Assembly (NCBI GenBank): GCA_025352865.1
Contig: JANXSB010000386.1
Location: 1-7,427, forward strand
Length of the DNA: 7,427 nt
Direction: 5' to 3'
Origin: Chthoniobacter sp.
GTDB lineage: Bacteria; Verrucomicrobiota; Verrucomicrobiia; Chthoniobacterales; Chthoniobacteraceae
Shown: positions 1-5,502 of the stretch, one piece after another
Position numbering within the stretch: position 1 is the first letter of the stretch
Layout: every line of letters starts with the position of its first letter
The notes under the pieces: model-generated
Told to the model about the DNA's origin: nothing
The model's database searches: none
What the model saw: only the letters and a program-made list of their open reading frames with translations
Program-made: the position numbers and the translations under genes

Positions 1-1128
1 CGCGGGCGCGCGGCGGCGATGCTGCACGGCTACGCGTCCGAGGAGGTGTCGCGCAGTTACGCGCGTGCGCGGGAATTGTGCATGGAAAACGAGGGACGCC
101 CGGAAACTTATCAAGTGCTCGCCGTCCTCCACGCCTTCTACACCTCACGCGCGGAGTTTTCGCTGGCGGGTGAAATCGCGGATCAAATGCTGCGGCTCGG
201 CGAGTCCACGGGGATGACGACCTTTCTCGACAATGCGTGGCTGTCGCTCGGCACGAATGCTTTTTACCTCGGGCAGTTCGGGGAGGCGGTGCGCTGCTTC
301 CGGCGCGCGCTCGAGATTTACGAATCCCACACCGGCGAGCTGCCCACGCGCACGCTCGACATCAAGGTCGCCGCGCTCGCCTGGGGCGGGCTCGCGCTGC
401 TGCTCAGCGGACAGCCGGACGAAGGGCTCGCATCCACGCGGGCGGCGCGCGATTTCGCGCTCGGCACGGGCCACGTCCACAGCATCGTTTTCGCGCGGCA
501 CTTTCTCCAGCTCGCGCACTACTGGCGCGATGAGCCCGCCGATGTGCTCGTGGAAGCCGATGGTTTTGCCGCCGTGTGCCGCGAGCAGGGCTTCGTCTAT
601 TGGCTCACGCTTGGCGCGATGATCGAGGGCTGGGCGCATGTCCGGCTCGGCCGCGGGCCGGCCATGGAGATGCTGGCGCGCGGTCTCGCCGGCTGGCAGC
701 GCACCGGCGCGCGGCTGGCCTCCACGCAGCACTTTGGCTTCGTCGCCGACGCCACGGCCCGCACGGGTGCCATCGCCGACGGACTCGCCGCCGTCGCGCA
801 GGCGGAAGACATGGTCCGCATCACGGGCGAGCGCTGCTACGCGTCGCATGTGGCGGACTTGAAAGGACTGCTCCTGCTCCGGCAATCACCGCCCGATTTC
901 CCCGCCGCAGAAGCCGCCTTTCGCACCGCTGCCGCGCTCGCCCGCGAGCTCTCCGCCGCATGGCTGGAACTGCGCGCCGCCACGCATCTCGCCGCGCTGC
1001 TCCGCGACCAGTCGCGCCGCGACGAAGCGCGCTCCCTGCTAACGCCGTGCCTGCGCGAGATCACCGGCGGCGGCGAGACCGCGCTCGTCCGCGAAGCTCG
1101 CGAACTGCTGGCCGCGCTTCAGAACTGA
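1..1128 (+). CDS. TPR-repeat C-terminal region of a large signalling ATPase/cyclase-like protein (5' partial)
   Basis: The reading frame is open from base 1 and ends at TGA 1126-1128. The start therefore lies outside the window, and the first ATG at 19 is internal. About 375 residues are visible. They are alpha-helical and Ala/Leu/Arg-rich, with TPR-like helical pairs such as the stretch reading SLGTNAFYLGQFGEAVRCFR. The opening GYASEEVSRSYARARELC and the closing pattern (AAFRTAAALARELSAAWLELR, then LAALLRDQSRRDEARSLL) match, from my knowledge of the family, the C-terminal tail of multidomain proteins. Those proteins carry a class III adenylate/guanylate cyclase, Ser/Thr kinase or winged-helix domain, then an AAA/NACHT-like ATPase, then TPRs. 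The TPR tail is thought to bind partners or sense a signal. The catalytic part is not in view, so its type is unknown. No membrane segment is seen. The end overlaps the stop of the opposing barrel gene by 10 bp. An independent TPR protein is the alternative. Confidence 0.8.
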   Translation, partial: RGRAAAMLHGYASEEVSRSYARARELCMENEGRPETYQVLAVLHAFYTSRAEFSLAGEIADQMLRLGESTGMTTFLDNAWLSLGTNAFYLGQFGEAVRCFRRALEIYESHTGELPTRTLDIKVAALAWGGLALLLSGQPDEGLASTRAARDFALGTGHVHSIVFARHFLQLAHYWRDEPADVLVEADGFAAVCREQGFVYWLTLGAMIEGWAHVRLGRGPAMEMLARGLAGWQRTGARLASTQHFGFVADATARTGAIADGLAAVAQAEDMVRITGERCYASHVADLKGLLLLRQSPPDFPAAEAAFRTAAALARELSAAWLELRAATHLAALLRDQSRRDEARSLLTPCLREITGGGETALVREARELLAALQN

Positions 1129-2138
1129 AAGCTGACGGACGCGTTCAACGTGCGCGAGTGGCCGAACTCGCGCTGCAATTCGGGGAAGACATCGTTCTGG
1201 TAGGCGAAGTCGAAGGTCACGCCCTTGCGCGGATAAAAACCGAAGCCCGCCGTCCAGCCGAAGTCGCCGCGCGCATCGACCGCGACACCGCCGCGCACGA
1301 AAAGAAAACGCGCCAGCGGAAGATCGGCTCCCGCGGTGAAGCGGTTCACTTCGAGCGTCCCGGTGCCGTTCCAAAAACGTCCGTACTGATAGTCGAGATG
1401 AATGAGCGCGTTCTCCTTCCACTCGTACGCCACGCCGGGACGCACGACGACCTGCCGCGAAATGTCGCGCGCATCGCTGCTCACCAAACCGAACGCCGTC
1501 GGCGTCTGGAAATTCGTCGTGGTGGGCCCGTAGCCATAGTCGCCGATCACGCCCACGAGCCAGTGCCCCGCCGGCTGCCACTGCGCGCCCAGCCGCGCGA
1601 TGGAGGTGCGCCTTTCCGCATCCGCGAAGACGATCTTGCTCGTGCGAAAGCTCGTGTCGCTCGACGTGTAGGTGAAGCTCGCGCCGAGCGCCACGTCCCC
1701 CCAGCGCTTCGCCCAGTCCACGCGGCCCGCTTGCAAATCGTAGGTGAAGGTGAGCAGCGAATCGCGAATCGTCCGGTCATTGCTCGTCACCTGGCCGAAT
1801 GAAAAACGGATCACCCCGAAGTCGTGCGCGTTGAACGTCACCGCTTCGGACAGGAAATGGAGTTGCGTTCCCTCGTCGAACGCGACGTTCGAATACTGCA
1901 CGCTCAGGCCGTAGTTGTAGTCTGCGGGAAAAACCCACGCCATCGTCGCCGGATTGGCCGAGGAGCCAAACTTGCTCGCCGCCGATGAGCCGCCCTTTGC
2001 CGCCACATCCGCGTACGGCGAAAAGCCGCTCAGTGCCGCGGGCAGGCGCAGCGAAAAATCTTCGCCGGTAAAATCGTTCGCGAACGCGAGCGGGGTGATC
2101 GTCAATAAGGTTCCAAAAAGAGCGTGCCGGATATTCAT
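1119..2138 (-). CDS. Outer-membrane beta-barrel protein, possibly FadL/OmpP1-like
   Basis: This is a 339-residue exported protein. Residues 1-20 form a Sec signal peptide with likely cleavage at AFA|NDF. The mature part has alternating hydrophobic/polar strands rich in Tyr, Phe, Gly and Thr with no hydrophobic helix. It ends SVSFQF, the terminal-Phe signature used by the BAM machinery to insert barrels. An early SSANPATMAW stretch (residues 59-68) recalls the NPA-type N-terminal region of FadL/OmpP1 transporters of hydrophobic compounds. That likeness is tentative because I see no other diagnostic motif. The start at 2138 is supported by the signal peptide and by a GAGGAA ribosome site 7 bases upstream. 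It is the last gene of a leftward cluster, 85 bases after the cytochrome lipoprotein, with a second barrel gene farther upstream. The substrate is unknown, and a structural porin is equally possible. Confidence 0.8.
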   Translation of the reverse strand: MNIRHALFGTLLTITPLAFANDFTGEDFSLRLPAALSGFSPYADVAAKGGSSAASKFGSSANPATMAWVFPADYNYGLSVQYSNVAFDEGTQLHFLSEAVTFNAHDFGVIRFSFGQVTSNDRTIRDSLLTFTYDLQAGRVDWAKRWGDVALGASFTYTSSDTSFRTSKIVFADAERRTSIARLGAQWQPAGHWLVGVIGDYGYGPTTTNFQTPTAFGLVSSDARDISRQVVVRPGVAYEWKENALIHLDYQYGRFWNGTGTLEVNRFTAGADLPLARFLFVRGGVAVDARGDFGWTAGFGFYPRKGVTFDFAYQNDVFPELQREFGHSRTLNASVSFQF

Positions 2139-2145
2139 GGGGTGT

Positions 2146-2151
2146 TTCCTC
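2146..2151 (-). promoter_or_regulatory. Ribosome binding site of the distal barrel gene
   Basis: The minus strand reads GAGGAA, followed by a 7-base spacer (ACACCCC) and the ATG at 2138. It is one of only two good Shine-Dalgarno matches in the window, and it supports the signal-peptide start. Confidence 0.6.
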
Positions 2152-2188
2152 GGGCCGGAGGAGAGCGGGTCGTAAAGACCTGATCAAG

Positions 2189-2216
2189 CGCGCATCCGGC
2201 AAAAGCGCGATGCGCG
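2189..2216 (-). other. Hairpin between cytochrome and barrel genes
   Basis: Eight perfectly paired bases (2189-2196 with 2209-2216, CGCGCATC/GATGCGCG) enclose a 12-base loop, 7 bases after the cytochrome stop codon. No U-run follows on the minus strand, so it is not a canonical Rho-independent terminator. It could be a processing or stability hairpin that sets the ratio of the two gene products, or chance in GC-rich DNA. Confidence 0.35.
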
Positions 2217-2223
2217 TGAAAAC

Positions 2224-2553
2224 CTAACGCGCAGCCCGCGCCGATGGCTCCTGTGCGGCAGTCACGTAGGCAAGCAGCGCCGCGCGCTCGGCGGGCTGGA
2301 GTTTGGAGCGGGCGGCCATCCGGCCCACGATGCGCCTCCAGTCATCGGCATCGTAGGCGCGAACCGGGTCGGCATTGTGGCAGGTCGTGCAGCGCGTGGA
2401 AAAAATCTCGCGTCCGGCGTTGAGGGTGGCCGCGGGTGTGCCGCTCGCCACGGTCATCGCGGGCGTGACTGGCGGGGCCACGGGACCCAGCAAGGCGCAG
2501 CCACCCACGACTACCGCCGCGAAGACTGCCAGAATGATTTTGAAAAGGCGCAT
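2224..2553 (-). CDS. Monoheme c-type cytochrome lipoprotein
   Basis: This is a small 109-residue electron-transfer protein. Residues 1-19 (MRLFKIILAVFAAVVVGGC) are a lipoprotein signal peptide ending in the lipobox VGGC, so Cys19 should be lipidated and the protein anchored in a membrane. A short Pro/Ala/Thr-rich linker follows, then one heme-attachment motif, CTTCH at residues 55-59 (Cys55, Cys58, proximal His59). Met79 in the following VGRMAARSK stretch is the likely sixth heme ligand. The C-terminal helix (LQPAERAALLAYVTAAQ) fits the class I cytochrome c fold. The frame extends 16 codons farther upstream, but the ATG at 2553 puts the lipobox at the right distance. That start lies 22 bases after the upstream barrel gene's stop with no clear Shine-Dalgarno site, suggesting coupling within an operon. 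Redox partners are not identifiable, and the small size suits a shuttle or a heme subunit of a larger complex. Confidence 0.85.
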   Translation of the reverse strand: MRLFKIILAVFAAVVVGGCALLGPVAPPVTPAMTVASGTPAATLNAGREIFSTRCTTCHNADPVRAYDADDWRRIVGRMAARSKLQPAERAALLAYVTAAQEPSARAAR

Positions 2554-2575
2554 GCGTGCATTTGCCGGACACGGT

Positions 2576-3352
2576 TTAGAAACTGATTCCGAAGATGACA
2601 CGCGTCTGCAAATCGGGCTCTTCTTGCACGTTGGTCAGTTGGAAAACGCCCGCGACCGTCACGTAGCCGCGGCCAAAGCGAAAGGATGCGTTTGGACCGG
2701 CAAAGACCACGGATGGCTCCGAGGCATGCCAGCCGGGGAGCGCGATTTCATGCACCAGTTCGGCCCCGACCGAGAAGCGTTTCGTGAGATCGTACGACAC
2801 TCCAAGCGTCTGCGAAAAACTCCCGTTCCGACTGTCGAAGTGCCCAAAGCTGTCGCCCTCCCACTCGGCGTCGAGGATCGCGTTGTAGCCGATCGTCAGT
2901 GGGCCGAGATTTTTTTGCAGCAGCAGTTTGCCCTCGATGTCGAAAGCCCGCTCGCCGCCCGCGATTTCCAGATAAACCGCCGAGCCGAGCCAGTCGGTCG
3001 TGGGATTTGTCAGGTTGTAAATGGCTTCGACGGCGGACTCCACGTAGCGGGCGCTGTGGATGTCGGTGGAGTACGTCCAGTTCGCCGGATACAGCTCCAC
3101 TTGGAAGTGATCCGTCACGCCGATCTCGACCGAGTGGCGGAATTCAAAAAGGTCAAACTTGCTCCCCTCGCCCAGCCGGTGCTGCCACGTCACCGTGTTC
3201 TCCAATTCGATCTCACCTTTCGGCGAAGTCACCGCCGGATAGACAAAGGCAAACCGGCGATCATCCGCCGTGGCGGAAAAAGCGGTCGCGAACAAAAGCG
3301 CGGCGCGGAGCAAGGAATGAAAGTGCGAGAATGGAAGAGTGCGGATGGTCAT
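2576..3352 (-). CDS. Outer-membrane beta-barrel protein of unknown function
   Basis: The gene encodes about 258 residues from the ATG at 3352. The frame is open upstream to 3583, but the stretch at MTIRTLPFSHFHSLLRAALLFATAFSATA|DD is a typical signal peptide, and longer starts would run through the divergent intergenic region. The mature protein is rich in alternating strands (for example FDLFEFRHSVEIGVTDHFQVELYP and TIGYNAILDAEWEGDSF) and ends TRVIFGISF, the terminal-Phe barrel signal. Roughly 10-12 strands look possible by eye. An early KGEIELENTVTWQHR segment resembles first strands of small barrels of unknown function. I recognise no specific family or substrate. It is probably the first gene of the leftward cluster with the heme lipoprotein and a second barrel, and it has a candidate promoter at 3373-3400. 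No Shine-Dalgarno site precedes the start. Confidence 0.75.
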   Translation of the reverse strand: MTIRTLPFSHFHSLLRAALLFATAFSATADDRRFAFVYPAVTSPKGEIELENTVTWQHRLGEGSKFDLFEFRHSVEIGVTDHFQVELYPANWTYSTDIHSARYVESAVEAIYNLTNPTTDWLGSAVYLEIAGGERAFDIEGKLLLQKNLGPLTIGYNAILDAEWEGDSFGHFDSRNGSFSQTLGVSYDLTKRFSVGAELVHEIALPGWHASEPSVVFAGPNASFRFGRGYVTVAGVFQLTNVQEEPDLQTRVIFGISF

Positions 3353-3372
3353 GGGATGTTTATTGAGACTCG

Positions 3373-3400
3373 ATCTTAATAAGGAAATGCGGCCCGTCAA
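3373..3400 (-). promoter_or_regulatory. Candidate promoter for the barrel-cytochrome cluster
   Basis: On the minus strand TTGACG (3400-3395, 5/6 match to the -35 consensus) and TAAGAT (3378-3373, 4/6 match to the -10 consensus) are separated by 16 bases. Transcription would begin near 3366, about 14 bases before the start codon. The match is only moderate and the sigma-factor preference of the organism is unknown. Confidence 0.3.
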
Positions 3401-3446
3401 CACCATCGTCAGCCCTGCATCGCACCGCGGAATGCGTGACGATTTT

Positions 3447-3487
3447 TTGACACAATCCGCACCGCGCGCTGACACATCGGCGCGCGG
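3447..3487 (+). promoter_or_regulatory. Possible control region of the rhodanese gene: TTGACA, TGACACA direct repeat, GC hairpin
   Basis: A perfect TTGACA lies at 3447-3452, but no convincing -10 box sits 16-18 bases beyond it. TGACACA occurs twice (3448-3454 and 3470-3476), with starts 22 bp apart, about two helical turns, as for a dimeric regulator site. The second copy begins the loop of an 8-bp inverted repeat (3462-3469 with 3480-3487). The region lies between two divergent genes and 20-60 bases before the rhodanese start. Function is inferred from position and spacing only. Confidence 0.3.
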
Positions 3488-3506
3488 CATGTGCGACGCT
3501 GCGCCC

Positions 3507-4016
3507 ATGAAAATCCTCATCGCTTCCATCCTCCTCTGCACCCCGCTCATCCACGCGGCGGACAAAATTTCCAACCCGCTCATCGACTATCCGCAGTTCC
3601 AGCAAATCGCCCGCGAAGTCGCGCCCGTGCGGGAAAAGCGGCGCGTGACCGAGGAGCAATTCGCCGCTTTCGCCGCGGAATCCGGCACCGTGGTGCTCGA
3701 TGCCCGGAGCGCGGACAAATACGCGCTGCGCCACATCCGCGGCGCGGTGAGCCTGCCGTTCACCGACTTCACCGCGGAGTCGCTGGCCAAAGTGCTCCCC
3801 GCGAAAACCACGCGCGTGCTGATCTATTGCAACAACAACTTCCGCGGCGCCCCGCGCTCGCTGGCGTCCAAGTCGGCCTCGGCCTCGCTCAACATCTCGA
3901 CCTACATCGCGCTCGCGACCTACGGCTACACGAACATCTACGAACTCGGCCCGCTGCTCGACGTGGCGACGACGACGCTGCCTTTCGTCGGGACGGAAGT
4001 GCGCCGCGCCGAGTGA
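3507..4016 (+). CDS. Exported single-domain rhodanese-like protein
   Basis: The protein has 169 residues. Residues 1-17 are a Sec signal peptide (MKILIASILLCTPLIHA|AD), placing it in the periplasm. One rhodanese domain follows, with the conserved VVLDARSADKYALRHIRGAVSLP block (residues 62-84, the domain's usual D-x-R...HI-x-GA pattern) and the active-site loop at VLIYCNNNFRG. There Cys108 is the likely persulfide-forming nucleophile and Arg113 closes the loop. Rhodaneses transfer sulfane sulfur to acceptors such as cyanide or thiols, but the in-vivo substrate cannot be read from the loop. The N-terminal extension (ISNPLIDYPQFQQIAREVAPVREKRRVT) and the ending ELGPLLDVATTTLPF are recognisable from a widespread periplasmic subgroup of about 170 residues. 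The start at 3507 is set by the signal peptide, and no Shine-Dalgarno site is seen. It is divergent from the barrel-cytochrome cluster and convergent with fabV, with an 11-bp gap. Confidence 0.9.
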   Translation: MKILIASILLCTPLIHAADKISNPLIDYPQFQQIAREVAPVREKRRVTEEQFAAFAAESGTVVLDARSADKYALRHIRGAVSLPFTDFTAESLAKVLPAKTTRVLIYCNNNFRGAPRSLASKSASASLNISTYIALATYGYTNIYELGPLLDVATTTLPFVGTEVRRAE

Positions 4017-4027
4017 CGGATGACCGC

Positions 4028-5218
4028 TCAGGCCGAGGGCAGCGGGGCAATGGGATCGCTCTCCGCCTCGTAGTCCACGCCGGGCAGGCCGAAGCCGAAG
4101 AGCCGCAGAAACTCGGTGCGGTAGCCGGCGATGTCGGTGAGCGCTTCGAGATTTTCCGTCGTCGCCCGCGGCCAGATGGCCGCGACCTCGGCTTGGATTT
4201 CCGGGCGCATTTCCCAGTCGTCGATGCGCACGCGTCCGGCCTCGTCGGGCGGCGGCGCGGAGTGATCGTAAAGCCGGGTGGCAAAGAGCCGGTATATCTG
4301 CTCGATGCAGCCCTCGTGCAGGCCGTGCGCTTTCATCACTTTGTAGAGCATCGAAATGTAGAGCGGCACCACGGGGATGGCCGAGCTGGCTTGTGTGACG
4401 AGCGCCTTGTTCACCGAGACGAAAGCGTGCCCACCCTTCGCATCAAGCCGCGTTTGCAAACGGTGCGCGGTGGCTTCGAGATCTTCCTTCGCGCGGCCGA
4501 TGGTGCCGCTGCGATAGATCGCCCACGTGAGGTCCGGCCCGATGTAGCTGTAGGCCACGGTGAACGCCTTGTCCGCGAGCACGCCCGCCTTTTCCAGCGC
4601 GTCGATCCACATCTCCCAATCCTCACCGCCCATGACCGCGGTGGTGTCCGCGATTTCCTGCTCGCTCGCGGGCTCGATGGTGATGTCGGTCACGGTGCCC
4701 TTGTCGGTATTCACGGTCTTCGCGGTGAAAGGCGCGCCGACCGGTTTGAGCGTGGAGCTGTGCGTGACGCCGGTGCGCGGATGTGTGCGCCGCGGCGAGG
4801 CGAGGCTGTAGATGACGGCATCGACCTGGCCGAGGTCGGCTTTGATCGCGGCGATGACCTGTGCCTTGATGGCGTCGGAGAAAGCGTCGCCGTTGATGCT
4901 CTTCGCGTAGAGCCCGGCGGCGTGCGCGGCCTTTTCAAACGCGACCGAGTTATACCACCCCGCGCTGCCCGTGCGGCCTTCCTCGCCGGCCTTTTCAAAA
5001 AACACGCCGAGTGTGGCCGCGCCGCCCGCAAATGCTGTGGCAATGCGGCTCGCCAGCCCGTAGCCGGTGGACGCACCGATCACCAGCACGCGTTTCGCCA
5101 TGCCGGGAATCGCTCCCTTTTTCTGCACGTAGGCGAGCTGTTCCCGCACATGCGCCGCGCAGCCCTCCGGGTGGGCCGTGGTGCAAATGAATCCGCGAAT
5201 CTTGGGCTTGATAATCAT
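4028..5218 (-). CDS. fabV: NADH-dependent enoyl-ACP reductase / trans-2-enoyl-CoA reductase FabV
   Basis: FabV reduces the trans-2 double bond of enoyl-ACP (or enoyl-CoA) in the cytoplasm, the last step of each fatty-acid elongation cycle. The protein is 396 residues, the normal family length of about 400. It starts with the hallmark MIIKPKIRGFICTTAHPEGC. A Rossmann nucleotide-binding loop GASTGYGLASR is at residues 48-58. FFEK (73-76) follows the second strand, where the acidic Glu75 is expected to favour NADH. The active-site segment at 222-246 has Tyr235 and Lys244 in the Y-x8-K spacing that distinguishes FabV from FabI (Y-x6-K). The frame extends 23 codons upstream, but the ATG at 5218 matches the family start exactly. 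FabV proteins are typically insensitive to triclosan. A GGAGGA occurs about 35 bases upstream, too far to serve this start. Assignment as FabV versus the crotonyl-CoA-reducing Ter enzyme of the same family cannot be settled by sequence reading alone. Confidence 0.96.
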   Translation of the reverse strand: MIIKPKIRGFICTTAHPEGCAAHVREQLAYVQKKGAIPGMAKRVLVIGASTGYGLASRIATAFAGGAATLGVFFEKAGEEGRTGSAGWYNSVAFEKAAHAAGLYAKSINGDAFSDAIKAQVIAAIKADLGQVDAVIYSLASPRRTHPRTGVTHSSTLKPVGAPFTAKTVNTDKGTVTDITIEPASEQEIADTTAVMGGEDWEMWIDALEKAGVLADKAFTVAYSYIGPDLTWAIYRSGTIGRAKEDLEATAHRLQTRLDAKGGHAFVSVNKALVTQASSAIPVVPLYISMLYKVMKAHGLHEGCIEQIYRLFATRLYDHSAPPPDEAGRVRIDDWEMRPEIQAEVAAIWPRATTENLEALTDIAGYRTEFLRLFGFGLPGVDYEAESDPIAPLPSA

Positions 5219-5291
5219 GCGGAAAAATTTGGGCGCGCGCGCCGGATGCGTAAAGCAATTCCTCCAATGATGGGCTGAAACGTCCAAGTGC

Positions 5292-5441
5292 GCGTGTCAT
5301 CCTGAGCGGAGTTCCGCCGTGGGAAAGCGGGGGCGGAACGCAGTCGAAGGATCCCGCCGATTTTGTGCGACGTCGCGCGTGAAAGTGCGGGGTCCTTCGA
5401 CTGCGCTTCGCAAGGCCGAAGCTCCGCTCAGGATGACACGC
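5292..5441. repeat. Complex palindromic (REP/MITE-like) repeat with cloverleaf folding potential
   Basis: The outer arms are a perfect 20-bp inverted repeat, 5292-5311 (GCGTGTCATCCTGAGCGGAG) with 5422-5441. Inside lies a second inverted pair, 5339-5351 (CGCAGTCGAAGGA) with 5393-5405, perfect over 13 bp. Between the outer and inner arms each side folds its own small hairpin: 5311-5318 with 5332-5339 (8 bp, GTTCCGCC/GGCGGAAC) and 5405-5410 with 5417-5422 (6 bp, GCTTCG/CGAAGC). The tip (5352-5392) holds a 10-bp palindrome at 5367-5376. Motifs of the TCATCCTGAGC...GTCGAAGGA kind are known to me as dispersed intergenic repeats in several bacterial phyla. No transposase frame fits, so this is a non-autonomous element. 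No convincing target-site duplication was found at the edges. It lies between divergent genes, so it is not a shared terminator. Confidence 0.85.
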
Positions 5442-5455
5442 ATGCGCGCATTCGC

Positions 5456-5483
5456 TTGGAATCGAAAACCGATGCGCTAAACT
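5456..5483 (+). promoter_or_regulatory. Candidate promoter for the PepSY-like/glcD pair
   Basis: TTGGAA (5456-5461) and TAAACT (5478-5483), each a 4/6 match to consensus, are separated by 16 bases, about 20 bases before the ATG at 5503. It lies just right of the palindromic repeat. The match is weak and supported mainly by position. Confidence 0.25.
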
Positions 5484-5502
5484 CCGCGCCGAACTTCCGG
5501 CC

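Larger units (their letters stand above)
5219..5502. other. Divergent intergenic region between fabV and the PepSY-like gene
   Basis: This 284-bp stretch is the longest non-coding region in the window. On the fabV side it holds a 12-bp alternating GC palindrome (5232-5243) and a GGAGGA on the minus strand near 5262-5267. Its centre is the palindromic repeat at 5292-5441. On the right is a candidate promoter near 5456-5483. No conserved open frame with a signal peptide or recognisable domain was seen. Confidence 0.6.

Noticed and set aside
1119..1128. Ten-base tail-to-tail gene overlap as sign of a frameshift
   Set aside because: Both proteins end in family-typical ways (TPR end; terminal Phe of a barrel), so it is just a compact convergent junction.
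576..1802. Rightward open frame of 408 codons across the TPR end and barrel gene
   Set aside because: Low-complexity Arg/Ala composition, and it overlaps two well-supported genes in other frames.
4017..4027. Possible shared terminator between the convergent rhodanese and fabV genes
   Set aside because: The 11-bp gap and flanks show no stable stem followed by a T-run in either direction.
5232..5243. 12-bp alternating GC palindrome upstream of fabV, possible operator or Z-DNA site
   Set aside because: Runs of GCGC are expected by chance in this base composition, and nothing else supports a role.
3491..5278. Long rightward open frame of 595 codons across the rhodanese gene and opposite fabV
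   Set aside because: It runs out of frame through the rhodanese gene and antisense to fabV, is extremely Arg/Ala/His-rich, and shows no domain. It is a GC-driven shadow frame.
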